A stretch of 64,000 nucleotides of DNA from Cruorifilaria tuberocauda (GCA_013365365.1 JABVXU010000032.1:244862-308861); one strand, 5' to 3'. Positions 53,599 to 64,000 are shown, counted from the stretch's first letter. The notes: generated by a model not told the origin, from the sequence alone. Numbers and translations are program-made.

Positions 53599-53646
53599 AT
53601 GATATCTAGGCTTTTAACAATGCTGAACTAATAATTCAGATATCAT
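53599..53646 (-). terminator. Inverted repeat at the sucB stop, possible terminator
   Basis: ATGATATCT (53599-53607) and AGATATCAT (53638-53646) are perfect reverse complements; the right arm contains the sucB stop codon (TGA, 53645-53643). CTGAA/TTCAG adds an inner stem. AT-rich and without T-tract, so weak support. Confidence 0.35.
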
Positions 53647-54791
53647 ATTTCTAAAATCAATCTATTTGTATCTTCTATGTAATTCTTTATTTTTACAAGG
53701 AAAGTTACTGCACCTCTGCCATCAATTATCCTGTGATCATAAGAGAGAGCAATATACATTGTTGGTCTAATTTCAATTGAGTTCTCTATGGCAACCGGTC
53801 TGTTCTGTATTGAGTGCATCCCAAGTATTCCAGATTGCGGAGGATTTATTATCGGAGTTGAAAAGAGCGAACCATATACTCCACCATTTGAGATAGTAAA
53901 TGTTGCACCTTCCATTTCAGACACTTGTAACTTACCTGTATGTGCTTTTTTGCTAAGATCAGCCAAAGTTAGCTCGATTTCCGCAAATGACATTTGATCA
54001 GCACTACGAATAACTGGCACAACAAGACCCTTGTCAGTACCAACAGCAACACCTATGTCATAGTAATGTTTATATATGATTTCGTCTCCCGAGATTTCAG
54101 CATTAATTTCAGGAATCTCTTTCAGGGCTTGTACTGCTGCTTTTATAAAAAAGGACATGAAACCCAGTCTTATTCTATGCTTCTTTTCAAAAGCTTCTTT
54201 ATATTTTATTCTAAGATTAACTACATTTTGCATATCAATTTCATTAAAGGTTGTTAGTATTGCAGCAGTATTCTGCGAAGCCTTCAAACGAGCAGCAATC
54301 ACTTGCCTTATTTTGCTTATTTTTACACGTTCTTCTCTTTTCTCTCCACTCACTGCACTTTTTGACAATTCATATATTGCAGGCCGCTCGATTTTACTCA
54401 TATGCTTTACATCTGCTTTCGTTATTCTTCCTCCCATTCCAGTTCCTTTGACACTTCCTACACTAATTGCATTCTCTTCCATAATCTTACGAGCTGATGG
54501 AGCATCTTTTTTAGCGGTAACTTCACTTTTATCTTCTCTTAACTCCATTACTAAAAGCTTAGCTAGTAATTGGCCTGGATTTATTACATCGTCTTCTTCT
54601 ACAAAAAGTTCAGCTATTTCCCCTGAAGCTTCTGCAGTTAATTCAAGCACTGCTTTGTCGGTCTCAACTTCAAAAATCAAGTCATCTGCCTTTACTATCT
54701 CGCCAATACCCCTCTTTATTTTAACTATACCTTCCATAATCGATTCACCACCAAGAGTCTCTGGCGCTCTGATTTCTATAATTTTACCCAT
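53643..54791 (-). CDS. sucB: 2-oxoglutarate dehydrogenase E2 (dihydrolipoyl succinyltransferase)
   Basis: E2 core of the 2-oxoglutarate dehydrogenase complex, making succinyl-CoA. The 382 residues have the lipoyl domain (1-75, lipoyl-lysine in [12 protein letters not shown]), a peripheral subunit-binding domain (about 100-140, [19 protein letters not shown]), and the catalytic domain with [13 protein letters not shown] carrying the active-site His and Asp. Branched-chain or pyruvate E2 are alternatives, but the ETDKAVLE type and length fit SucB. It is intact although icd, one step upstream in the TCA cycle, is broken. Confidence 0.9.
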   Translation of the reverse strand: MGKIIEIRAPETLGGESIMEGIVKIKRGIGEIVKADDLIFEVETDKAVLELTAEASGEIAELFVEEDDVINPGQLLAKLLVMELREDKSEVTAKKDAPSARKIMEENAISVGSVKGTGMGGRITKADVKHMSKIERPAIYELSKSAVSGEKREERVKISKIRQVIAARLKASQNTAAILTTFNEIDMQNVVNLRIKYKEAFEKKHRIRLGFMSFFIKAAVQALKEIPEINAEISGDEIIYKHYYDIGVAVGTDKGLVVPVIRSADQMSFAEIELTLADLSKKAHTGKLQVSEMEGATFTISNGGVYGSLFSTPIINPPQSGILGMHSIQNRPVAIENSIEIRPTMYIALSYDHRIIDGRGAVTFLVKIKNYIEDTNRLILEI

Positions 54792-56251
54792 AAAACAACC
54801 TTTTTACAATTTGCTATAATCTTATACATAAAAACAAATGCGCAATAAACTAATAAACTTATTTAAGATCAAAAAACCCATCACATCTGCTTTTTACTAG
54901 TCCCAATCTCTCGTCAAAACTACCTTTAAAAGGCAAAAGATCAATTAAACTTCTTTATTTTGGAATTGTTAAACATCACAACTAACATTAAACACTAAGT
55001 TTTGCAGTGTTTTCTGAATAATAAATAGAATAACATGTTAACCTTCAATTCTGACATACTTCATATCCACAATTCAGACCTAATATTACGAAATTTCTTT
55101 GTTCTCTACTTAGAAAGTGCTAACTATGAATAAGATATCTTGCTTATACAAAGCAGCATTATCCTTTAGGGAAAACTTCTGCAATAGGAAGGATACACAT
55201 AATTATACAACAAATCCTACTTCTTGATACCTCTTATCTCTAACTATACTCTCATCAAATAACACTTATACTAGTAATTTTTACTCACCTACTAAACGTA
55301 TATCTAATGGCTTGTAAAGATCTTTGATTCTAGAACACACCAATACTAACAAGTATTACTTATGACAACTTACTTTAGGTAAGATAAAAACCAACAATGT
55401 GTGGGATCAATTCCATTTAATTACTATCTTTTTGTTAATAACATAATTTTTGGCTAAGACCTTTTAAAAGCTTATTGAAGAAAATACAAGCAATAGTAAA
55501 TCAATGATTCTAGCTCAAAATCAATATAGACCAAATAAAGGACCTATTATCTCTCAGCAAAAATCAGCTCAGATATTAATATAGTTTAAAAGATTACACA
55601 GAATTTATTTTCTAAACTATACAAGCATCCGGGTATCAAAAACAGTTTTCCTCTACAACATATAGCTTGATTTTATGCTATTAAAGATAATTTTCTAAAC
55701 GATTGCAAAAAGACAATAACAGAAGTTTATACATCACCAGATTTTTAGTAGTGTAGGCTTTCTCTATAGTACAGAATTATCTAATAACCTAATATGATAG
55801 ATACACTGTTTATAAATAGCCTTTTCTTTAAGAAGACAAGTTTATTGTAGATGTATAATATCTCCGAATACAACCAAATCTCTAAGAGGGTAGAAAACAG
55901 AATTTACAACATTTCACAAACTATACTTCAGACAACAAAAGATGATTCAATAATTAAAATTACATATTTACCAAAGAAAAGAACTAGTGAAAGAAAGTGA
56001 ATAAACAAAAATTTTTCATATAGTACTTAAGTATAGCCTATATGACGCGAAAAGTCATAGGAAAATAAAAATAAGAAAGTAACTAATATAAGTAATGTTA
56101 TAAAAAACTTAAGTATTGCTTTCTGTTCTATAGAAGCAGAAAATTCAAACATAAATGTAAGGAAAGTAGATGAAAAGATAACATATCAGTATACAGATTT
56201 AACTAAATTGATTCAGTATTCAGAATGTTAGCCTTACAATAAGCCCATATG
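54792..56251. other. 1.46-kb intergenic region with one remnant
   Basis: Between the 5' end of sucB and the 3' end of tsaB. A protein-like minus-strand tail at 54859-54957 is listed separately. A hairpin GCTTTCTG...CAGAAA at 56118-56142, 110 bases after the tsaB stop, may be a terminator. The rest shows nothing. Confidence 0.5.
54859..54957 (-). pseudogene. C-terminal remnant of an unidentified gene upstream of sucB
   Basis: The minus strand reads a compact protein-like tail (SLIDLLPFKGSFDERLGLVK, then SRCDGFFDLK) to TAA at 54861-54859, preceded by a stop and by DNA without coding character. Its composition and its length to a natural stop suggest a real C-terminus left from a lost gene in sucB orientation, 68 bases before the sucB start. 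Family not recognised. Confidence 0.35.
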
Positions 56252-56860
56252 TCAAGACTTATTATTTAAATAGAGAGCTTTAACTTCTCCTAACTCTTGT
56301 TTATTTTCTAGCCTAGAATGCACTAACAATCCTGCATGGCTAGCATTTAATTCAGGTAAATTGCAATCCATATATGTGGTACAGTTGTTGCCCACTACCT
56401 CAATATCTAAACACTTGGACTCAGCAATTTCACGCACTAAAGTTGGATATGATAGTGGTAATAAATCAAAACTAAATAACTGAGTATAAAACCCTTGAGA
56501 ACTTTTTATTATAGCTCTAATATTTTTCTTGCTCTTTGTGTCAAGCAAAGATATTGCATATGCCTGAACCTCTAGTGCACTAACCCCGTATAGCGGCTTA
56601 CCTGTAGCAAGATTTATACCTTTTGCAGCTGATATGCCAGCTCTAATTCCAGTAAAACTTCCAGGTCCAACTACTACTGCCAAACGCTCTATTTTGTTAT
56701 AGTTATAGTTATGTTTACTGAACAGAGTATCTAAAATTTGAAAAAATGATTCTGCGTGATTATTATTTTTAGAATCATGTTCTACTAAACACTTACCATC
56801 ACAATCGATTATCGCTATTGAGCTACCAGGACCTACGGTATCAATTGCTAGAATTGACAT
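56252..56860 (-). CDS. tsaB: tRNA threonylcarbamoyladenosine biosynthesis protein TsaB
   Basis: Works with TsaC, TsaD and TsaE to make t6A37 in tRNAs that read ANN codons; TsaB is a TsaD-like scaffold. The start is ATG 56860 (202 residues, MSILAIDTVGPGSSIAII); a TTG six bases upstream is unlikely. The ASKHA features are ILAIDTVGPGSS and VGPGSFTGIRAGISAAKG, followed by LATGKPLYGVSALE, all typical of TsaB. The C-terminal half is divergent, as usual. Two tRNAs in the window that need t6A are tRNA-Thr and, if it is Ile2, the CAT tRNA. Confidence 0.93.
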   Translation of the reverse strand: MSILAIDTVGPGSSIAIIDCDGKCLVEHDSKNNNHAESFFQILDTLFSKHNYNYNKIERLAVVVGPGSFTGIRAGISAAKGINLATGKPLYGVSALEVQAYAISLLDTKSKKNIRAIIKSSQGFYTQLFSFDLLPLSYPTLVREIAESKCLDIEVVGNNCTTYMDCNLPELNASHAGLLVHSRLENKQELGEVKALYLNNKS

Positions 56861-59800
56861 TATCAAAACTCACGCTATAGAAACTCCACAAACATTACAG
56901 CAAAAGCACAATGATTCATAGCATTTATCGAAGTCATCACTAGACTAAATACTACATAATGTAATTCAGCGATTAATGAGAGCATTTCTGAAGAAAATAA
57001 GATATTTTTATGATAATAGCGATACCAGTCTTGTTAAGAACGCAATGATAGAGAACTGAAATAATAAAAATAGAGAAGAAAAGTTATGCAGCCTATCACA
57101 GATAACGTATAGCAAGAAGTCATTATCATTGATAATCTTGTAATAAGAAACGATTGCGCGCTAAAAAACAGGTAGTTATGATACAACATGCAAATACATC
57201 AGACTGTTTTTAAGTCAAAAGCAAGCACGAAACTAGGATAACTGGGTCAAAAATACCTGCAAAATAAATGAAATTAAATCTCATGTTTCATATAAGAGCT
57301 CTTTACTCTCCTCTAAAAATAAAGATGCAGTCATAACGAACATAAATCCATAAACATAAGGACATGAATGAAAAACAGGAAGTATTGCAGTATTTCAAGT
57401 GATTATGAAGAAGGGACTGTTTCTTTAATGTGTTATACCTTATACCTAACAAGCATTTCGTAAGATAAATGCTTAACTGAATATGAATAAATCATTAAAT
57501 TCAAAGATGAGCTTGAAAAATTTTCATAATAAGTAAATTCATAACCAATAACCAGTTATCTAATGTAGATAATACTGCTAAATTAATGCAAAAGCATAAG
57601 CAGCAAAATTTCTTTGACACTTAAGTTTAATAAGTCAAAAAGTTTACGCTTTTACTAGAACTAGATAACACAAAGTACAACTAAAGGGATAGCAATTAAG
57701 CGAAGCTATAGCTCTGGAGTATTCTTGATATAAAAATATTTTAAGAATATAATGCGGTAAGCTAGACGTCAAGCAAAAGAAAATCACCTAAATTACTGCA
57801 ATATATTTATTCATTGAAAATTCTGCTGTAGCTCAGCTAAAAGTGCATAATTTAAGTGTTTCTAGATTTTTTGACGATCTCTTCAGGATTAAATTTCAAT
57901 TATATTGAATAACCCAAGGTGTATATAGTCAAAAGAGAACTTTCAAGGTCTATGGAATAAGGGATATTAATACTCCTACCACAAATGCCTAATTACTGTT
58001 AAAATATATGGAATATGAAGCTTAATTTATGAGCATCAAATAGTAAATAATATTTGCATATATATAACTATCTATTACTTATTCTAAAGTTATACTTTTC
58101 CCAAACTTGCTACTTTTACCTATGAAAAGGGGTAAGATAAAATAACTTGAATCTAATCCAAAGCTATAGTGTAGTATTTGATCCCAGTCAATATTCACAA
58201 CTTTCGTGAATTCCATCCAAATAAACGGTTAAGTTTCTTTCATAAACTTGCATAAAAGTAGCAGTATAAAATAATATATCACCTGAGATGCTTTTTATAG
58301 AAAAAAGCTACCAACAACTAGACAGTTACGCTGAGCCACTTTTCTGGCTTATAATTGAACAGAACTGAAGTTATAAGATTTCAGGTAAAGATTAGCTTGT
58401 TGCAGGTTATTTTAACCTTTACTTAAGACAGTATAATCATCATACATAAATATTGCATATTTAACACTAAAGAACATCTTTTGTCATATCTAAATTATCA
58501 TCTTTCTCACTCATCTTCATCATGTAAATTTGCATAGCTTATCCAGTAACTATTTATATTGCCAGCACCGTATAAAATTTTAAAGTGTTGATTAACATAC
58601 CAGAGCTAATAAAACTTTCCTTTATAATCTTCAATCTAACAAAGTCTATGACCTTATTTATGGTAAAATAATATTACTACAGTTTTAGTTTTCATATCTG
58701 ATATCTTGAAGTTCATGGCATGCCAGAGACTAATACTTTAATGCTAGTGCATATTTAGGTGTTTGGATAGAACTACTGTAAATAGAAGAGCGTAAATATG
58801 AATAACTTGAAATTTTATCTTTAAGAAAACATTGAAAGCGCAGTCAAACTTGAACCATATTTCTTGTTTAGTCTTACATAAAATACTCATTTGTCCGGAA
58901 TTACTCGGTACTACACCATAACTTGTGTAAATAATAACAAAAGTATTGCAGTTAGCAGAAGTGACTCCTGAAGAACTCAAGCCTTTATGAGAAACCTAAA
59001 TTTAAACTCAACATATATAAAAGACAACTTTCCAAGAAAGCTACTTTTCTAGCAAATTATATGCTTATTCGTTCATAAGCTAACTTCTATAAATTAATTA
59101 TAGGTGTGATGTATCAAGGAAAAGAAAGGTACCCTTTTCTTTTGTAACTGTTTCTTGATAAAGAATATATATAATTTTGCCGTTTTATGGTGCCTTTTAT
59201 ATTAATGTCAAACAAGATAAAAATACTTCTTCTTATGAGGAAACTCAAAAAATCATCAACGTGGCAATTTTTATATAAAAAAACTCTAGCTAAAGCATAT
59301 CACCTATTCTATTAAAGTAACTATCACATACCTTATAACAAAATTAACTCTTACTTCTGCGATAAAATTTAATACAACACGTAGTTCTAAATTAGATGAA
59401 CCTACGTTTGCACAATGAATAAGTTATGATTTATATTTTACCAATATGCATTTATATTCTAAACGCTCCAAATCTACGGAGTAGCCTATATCATAATCAA
59501 TCTCATAACTGATCTTATAGCAAATTGAATGGCACAAAGATTTCAACATCAGTGTAGGCTATTTTCTTCTTTGAAAATCAAACAAAAGTCTATCACTTTA
59601 AGTAACATAAGCAACTCATCTATCTACAGTACAACCATAGCTATCACAGCCAAGCTGCTTTTATCCAAAACGCACTATTCAATGCCTATTTAAGAATAAA
59701 ACTTCCCATATTCGAAAATTCTATAGCTCAATTGAGCCTAAAATTAACAAATTTCCCTACCATAACAAAGCATCTTAGTATCATCTTTCCCTTATCACAG

Positions 59801-60541
59801 TTAAAAACTACAACATTTTTATTTACAGAGCATTCATAAAAATGAGATTATGATAGGACTTATCTACCTATAATTAGAATTATGGACAAATGTTAAACTA
59901 CAGCACTATTATGTGACAGACACTAACTATAACCTTTCCACACTATCTTTTCACAAAAGGGCAGGTCTTTTATGTTCTCCACTTTACTTGATTAACTAAT
60001 ATTTTATCAACAGCTAAAGCGACCGAGGCAATGACTAAATATGCTAGCACAGATAAAAGCATCATAAACACAATCCAGAAGTGTTAATAAATTCAGCTAT
60101 CTTGTAGATATGATTTTTGCTTACTCAATAACACCTTCATTCAATGACGTACTAACAAAATCGCACAACATGTTAAATGATATCTGTTTTCTACTCTTGC
60201 TAACTCTTTGCTGATCAGTGTGAAAAGTCTAAAATATTAGATTGAGGATCATTAAAATCGTAATAAAGTAAAAAGAGCAAATTTCTAATCTATGCACACA
60301 AGATATTATTAACACATCCGATAAACTCACAAAAAATTTTGGAAAACTTCGATAAAATTTTTACTTACAATAAAGCTATTTTACATAGCGTTTTCTTCAA
60401 AATTTTAATAAGTCTCTTACATCTTCACTTTCAAAAACATAAGATTATTTATGTAATTATTTTAATAATATGTATATTATGTGTTGCATAAAAGCACATG
60501 TTATACTACTATCATAGTAAGTTAAGAATCAAGAGGTTGAT
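56861..60541. other. 3.7-kb gene-free region
   Basis: The largest gap in the window, between divergent tsaB and sodB. No frame longer than 80 codons and none that looks like a protein. One strong nested inverted repeat at 59112-59160 is listed separately. The sodB promoter should lie at the right end. I see no tRNA, rRNA or known small RNA in it. Confidence 0.6.
59112..59160. repeat. Nested inverted repeat, possible structured RNA
   Basis: TATCAAGGAAA (59112-59122) pairs with TTTCTTGATA (59151-59160) with one bulge. Alternatively AAAAGAAAGG can pair with CCCTTTTCTTTT around the central GGTACC, so two mutually exclusive stems are possible. It sits in the middle of the largest gene-free stretch. 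It could be a relic, a terminator or a small RNA. Confidence 0.45.
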
Positions 60542-61141
60542 GTGAATTTTACTTTACCTGACTTACCATATGATAAAACAGCTTTAGAGCCTTACATATC
60601 TGCAAAGACTTTGGATTTTCATTATGACAAACACCATAGAGGATATCTAAACAAGCTCAACGAGCTGGTTAAAAGTACCAGCATAAAGATTGAGGAATTA
60701 ATAATGAAAACTTATGGTGACAGTAATAAAATTTCCATATTTAATAATGCAGCTCAAGTTTGGAACCACACTTTCTATTGGAACTCAATGAAAAGAAATG
60801 GTGGTAGTAAACCTAAGGATAATAGTCTACTTGCAAAAAAAATTCAAGAGGATATTGGTGGTTTTGATAAGTTCTACGAAGAATTTTCGAGCTATGGAGT
60901 AAGTCAGTTTGGCAGTGGATGGGTATGGTTAGTACTTGAAAAAGGAAAACTTAAAATTACTAAAACTTCAAATTCAGACCTGCCACTAGTCTATGGTCAA
61001 GTCCCATTACTTACTATGGATGTCTGGGAACATGCATATTATTTAGATTGTCAGAATCGTAGAATTGACTACATAAAAGTTTTTCTTAATTATTTGATTA
61101 ACTGGGACTTTGCAGAAGAAAATCTGAAAAAGAGCATGTAA
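60542..61141 (+). CDS. sodB: Superoxide dismutase, Fe (SodB)
   Basis: Converts superoxide to peroxide and oxygen in the cytosol. The 199 residues have the N-terminal iron ligand region [17 protein letters not shown], the second His in [14 protein letters not shown], and the Asp/His pair in [11 protein letters not shown], with GSGWVWLV in between. Fe rather than Mn is inferred from the family in this group. The start is GTG at 60542, five bases after AGAGG. The M16 peptidase reading frame starts one base after its stop, so the two were an operon. Confidence 0.95.
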   Translation: MNFTLPDLPYDKTALEPYISAKTLDFHYDKHHRGYLNKLNELVKSTSIKIEELIMKTYGDSNKISIFNNAAQVWNHTFYWNSMKRNGGSKPKDNSLLAKKIQEDIGGFDKFYEEFSSYGVSQFGSGWVWLVLEKGKLKITKTSNSDLPLVYGQVPLLTMDVWEHAYYLDCQNRRIDYIKVFLNYLINWDFAEENLKKSM

Positions 61142-61142
61142 G

Positions 61143-62388
61143 ATGAATCCACCACAGGTAACAAAACTGTATAATGGTCTGCGTATAATAACTGAGCATG
61201 TGTTCAATGTTGATTCCGTAGCTTTAAATATACGAGTTGGTGTTGGGAGTAGAGCTGAAAGCGCAAGTCAAAATGGTATATCACACTTTCTAGAACATAT
61301 GGCTTTCAAAGGCACAAAGGCCAGGACCGCATTTGAAATTGCAAAAGCTTTTGATGAGATAGGTGGAGTTCTCAATGCTAGTACTAGTGATCTATTATGC
61401 AAAAATTCTTAAGAGAGATATAGAAGTTGGTGTTAACATATTAATAGATATATTAATGAATTCAACGTTTCCGGAAGATGAATTAGAACGTGAAAAGGGT
61501 GTTGTAATACAAGAGATTTTTCAGATCAATGATTCACCAAGCGACATCATTTTTGATAAGTATTTTGAAGCAGCTTATAAGGATCAATCATTCGGTAGGT
61601 CAATCTTAGGTACACAAAACACTGTAAAGTCTTTCAGCCAAGAAAACCTAAATAACTATATAAATGAGCACTACTTTGGCGAAAATATGATATTTACAGT
61701 TGCAGGAAATATTGAACATCAAGAAGTTACTCACTTGATCAAAGATTCACTTTCAAAAATACGAAGTGGACTAAAGAAAAAACAAGATGCAAACTATACC
61801 GGTGGTGACCGTAAATTAGATCAGACGTACTTGCTAATAGGTTTCCCTAGTGTTTCCTATCATGATGATAGGTATCATACATTTCAAGTACTTGATTCTG
61901 TACTAGGAAATGGAATGTCATCATATCTATTCCAGGAAATAAGAGAAAAACAGGGATTAGCTTACTCAATTTATTCTTTTAATTCTAGTTATATTGATAC
62001 AGGAGTGTTCTCCATTTTTGCTAGCACAGATAGCAGTAATTTAGGTAAACTTTTAAAATCTATAACAACAGAGTTAAAAAAGTTATCTTCAGGCAATCTG
62101 AAGGAAGAAGAAATAAATAGAGCAAAAGAGAGAATAAAATCACAAATCCTGATGTCACGTGAGAGTGTTAATTCCCGTGCTGAGGCATTAGGCCATTATT
62201 ATGGCACTTATAACAGACATATTAGTAAAAGTGAACTAATAGAAAAAATTAGTGCAGTAACTACTTTTGATGTAAAAAGGGCAGCAGAGGGGTTATTACT
62301 ACAACACGGAAAAATCACTTTAGCTGCAACTGGAGAAATCAATTTACTACCAGATTACGATGAGGTAGTTTCTATGCTTAGAGCTTAG
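61143..62388 (+). pseudogene. M16 zinc peptidase (mitochondrial-processing-peptidase-like), disrupted
   Basis: Two frames make up one M16 family protein. The first (61143-61412) holds the N-terminus with the zinc motif HFLEH and [15 protein letters not shown], reaching GGVLNAST. The second picks up near 61390 with [20 protein letters not shown] and continues to 62388 with the rest of both lobes (LLIGFPSVSYHDDRYHTF, NGMSSYLFQEIREKQGLAYS). At the junction the few residues that normally link NAxTS to VYYAK are missing and the frame changes, so this looks like a true small deletion of non-triplet length, not just a homopolymer error. The first frame ends at TAA 61410-61412. Family members process or degrade peptides in the periplasm. 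sodB is directly upstream. Confidence 0.85.
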
Positions 62389-62494
62389 GTACTAGGTATG
62401 GATGTTGTTTTTCTTTGTAATTGGGTGTTTTACCAAAATGCAATATTTGCATATGTGTAAGGCATAGATCAAAGTAGAAACCGAATGATCTTTA

Positions 62495-63073
62495 TTGAAA
62501 AACAGTTTTCTATTATATAAATGCTATTTTAAAGCAATTAAGTTGAGAATCAAAGTGGGAAATAATAAATATAGCTCAAGTTCAATAGTTACCCATTGGT
62601 CAATGGCTGTTCTCATTATTAGCATGCTTTATTCTAGATTTTATATGAAAACCTTACCAGTTAGTAACAAAATCAAATCTATTACACACACTCTCCATAA
62701 AGCTTTCGGAATTACTACCGTTGGACTAGTTGTAATACGCATACTTCGCACCTTTACTTATGTTCTACGACCTCTAACAGGTCTTTCTAGATTTGAATCT
62801 AATGTAAGTAAAGCAGTACATTTTATTCTGTATTTTCTAATGGTACTGATGCCAGCATCTGGTTATATTGTAACCTCAGCTTCTAGTATAAAAATCAAAT
62901 ATCTTTTTCATATTCCTTCGTTAATCAGTAAAAACAAAGAGCTAGCTAGTATAGCTAATAGGCTACATTCAATATTTACGTACTTTATGATATTTTTTAT
63001 AACATTACATATACTCGAGACTCTAAAGCATGCATTCTTAGATAAAAAAAGCATTATTAAACGCATGATATAG
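62495..63073 (+). CDS. Cytochrome b561 family membrane protein
   Basis: A 192-residue four-helix membrane protein of the bacterial cytochrome b561 type, carrying haem between helices and passing electrons at the inner membrane. Putative haem ligand histidines are in the helix starts THWSMAVLII, HKAFGITTVGLVVIR, VHFILYFLMVL and NRLHSIFTYFMIFFITLH. The start is doubtful: TTG 62495, another TTG at 62543 or GTG 62555; the conserved part begins near SIVTHWSM (about residue 30), so a shorter form is plausible. Physiological partner unknown; superoxide oxidase and quinone-linked roles are known for relatives. Confidence 0.85.
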   Translation: MKNSFLLYKCYFKAIKLRIKVGNNKYSSSSIVTHWSMAVLIISMLYSRFYMKTLPVSNKIKSITHTLHKAFGITTVGLVVIRILRTFTYVLRPLTGLSRFESNVSKAVHFILYFLMVLMPASGYIVTSASSIKIKYLFHIPSLISKNKELASIANRLHSIFTYFMIFFITLHILETLKHAFLDKKSIIKRMI

Positions 63074-63078
63074 GTTAT

Positions 63079-63267
63079 ATGTTAAATATCCTCTGGAGAA
63101 AAGGAGCAAATTTCCTTGGTGCTATGGGTGGTGCTATGAGCTGGGTTTCAGAAAGAAGTCTAGTTTCAGCAATTTCAAACGCTGGTGGTTTTGGTGTGAT
63201 CGCATGTGGTGGGTCAATCTTTCACTATAATTTTCTTAAAGAGATCATCAGAATGTTTAATAATTAA
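63079..63267 (+). pseudogene. N-terminal stub of a nitronate monooxygenase / FabK-like flavoprotein
   Basis: The frame reads 62 residues that match the start of the 2-nitropropane dioxygenase family: GAMGGAMSWVSERSLVSAIS followed by NAGGFGVIACGG, the FMN-binding N-terminus of a TIM-barrel enzyme normally about 320 or more residues long. It then meets a stop in a stretch (EIIRMFNN) that no longer follows the family, and I cannot pick up the rest downstream in any frame. It follows cytochrome b561 after five bases, so it was the end of that operon. Confidence 0.75.
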
Positions 63268-64000
63268 GAATTCCGAAATCGTTGATTAGCAAATTAATAG
63301 GTTTTAATTCTTCCATAATTACTTGAATACTGATATGTCTTGAAATTTCCAACAGGTAAAAAGTAGTATTTACGGTACGTTGCTGCTATACTGGTGAACT
63401 TGTATCACAAACGGTTGTAATGTATGCTCCGGAAATGGATATCTGAACAGAAATTGCACAAATGAACTAACCAACATCCGATTAGCATCCATTTTAAAGG
63501 TAAGCTTATTTTCATTAAACAAGATTTAATTTTTTGAATTGACTCTCACGGATTTCACTAATCTTCTCTTTCGTAATATCTTTCAAAATATAGTATTATC
63601 AGGAAGTCTAGAATAAGTTTTAAGCCTCTCTCTCTCCCTCTTTCTCTCTCTCTCTCTGCATTTATCTCCTGTTTCTTCTTAAATTATTAGTTTTATAAAA
63701 GATGAAAGGTTTTACTAAATTTACAGCCAAATTTTTTGGTTAATTAGTCATCGTAGACAAAATTAATTTCATTTTAGCCCTTATTACAATGAAAACTCAG
63801 CAAGATCTTTTGAATTGTTCAAGTTTAAGGCTTATTATATTTCTAGGCCTGGCATACTGCAATATATATATAATCTGCTATCCCTCGAATAAGACATCGA
63901 ATCAGGTTTGCGTTTGTTCCTTCATTTTATGCCATCTATCAACACATACTTATTAATAAAATGTTGAAGTTAATGTTGGCTTTTCAATCTCATAAAGGTA
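63268..64000. other. Degenerate region after the flavoprotein stub
   Basis: About 730 bases to the window edge. It should hold the rest of the flavoprotein gene if that were intact, but no frame shows it. A CT microsatellite lies at 63625-63657. Confidence 0.5.
63625..63657. repeat. CT/TC microsatellite tract
   Basis: An imperfect (CT)n run of 33 bases, pure pyrimidine, interrupted twice by CCC and TTT. Simple dinucleotide repeats of this length are unusual in this otherwise mixed AT-rich DNA. It lies in a gene-free stretch. Confidence 0.85.

Noticed and set aside
53994..54819. Long plus-strand frames (up to 247 codons)
   Set aside because: Antisense shadows of sucB, which has clear lipoyl and catalytic motifs on the minus strand.
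57000..60000. Possible small stable RNAs (tmRNA, RNase P RNA, 4.5S)
   Set aside because: None of their conserved core sequences was seen in the gap on either strand.
1..64000. CRISPR array, prophage, insertion sequence, ankyrin or toxin genes
   Set aside because: Looked for direct repeats, transposase motifs and ankyrin repeats on both strands and found none.

Overview
The window looks like a piece of an AT-rich, obligate intracellular alphaproteobacterial chromosome of the family Anaplasmataceae, most likely a Wolbachia. Reasons: the Rickettsiales-type isocitrate dehydrogenase (now broken), a stand-alone VirB9 paralogue, NADH dehydrogenase genes scattered over the chromosome, separate unlinked housekeeping genes, and protein sequences that read as Wolbachia/Ehrlichia orthologues. 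By my count intact genes occupy about 34.7 kb of 64 kb (about 54%). Gaps of 1-3.7 kb hold almost no readable coding sequence. There is no insertion sequence, prophage, ankyrin gene or CRISPR array. This combination (low coding density, few mobile elements, visible pseudogenes) fits a long-term, reduced mutualist such as the symbionts of filarial nematodes. Ehrlichia also has low coding density and is not fully excluded; no 16S gene is present to settle it.

Layout. 1-2.5 kb: an AsmA-like envelope protein running off the left edge. 4.5-8.9 kb: tRNA-His, then pth-rplY and glmU-pheS on the minus strand. 10.4-14.9 kb: ribE, cvpA, smpB-lgt and nuoD on the plus strand. 15.0-15.8 kb: VirB9 paralogue. 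18.2-21.8 kb: initiator tRNA, pdxH, an overlooked 41-residue basic ORF, tRNA-Thr, pccB. 23.0-27.3 kb: ccmA with a linked membrane protein, aspS, an MFS transporter. 27.5-33.1 kb: thrS-infC, nuoI, fabI, then divergent rnj, followed by a striking 27-bp perfect inverted repeat. 34.8-39.5 kb: nuoF, nth and an icd pseudogene with at least four frame breaks. 41.3-48.3 kb: tRNA-Pro, qor, uvrD, a CAT tRNA, trxA, rnd, tRNA-Gly, bamE, nrdB. 48.9-56.9 kb: secA, sucB, tsaB. 60.5-63.3 kb: sodB, a broken M16 peptidase, cytochrome b561, and an N-terminal stub of a nitronate monooxygenase.

Function. What survives is mainly information processing (pth, rplY, pheS, aspS, thrS, infC, smpB, tsaB, rnj, rnd, uvrD, nth, nrdB), respiration and redox (nuoD/I/F, ccmA, sodB, trxA, cytochrome b561), envelope and secretion (asmA-like, lgt, bamE, glmU, secA, virB9) and cofactors (ribE, pdxH). 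The most consequential lesion is icd: sucB is kept, but the step from isocitrate to 2-oxoglutarate appears lost unless another enzyme or a host supply fills it. Several short protein-like runs in the gaps look like the last remains of other genes.
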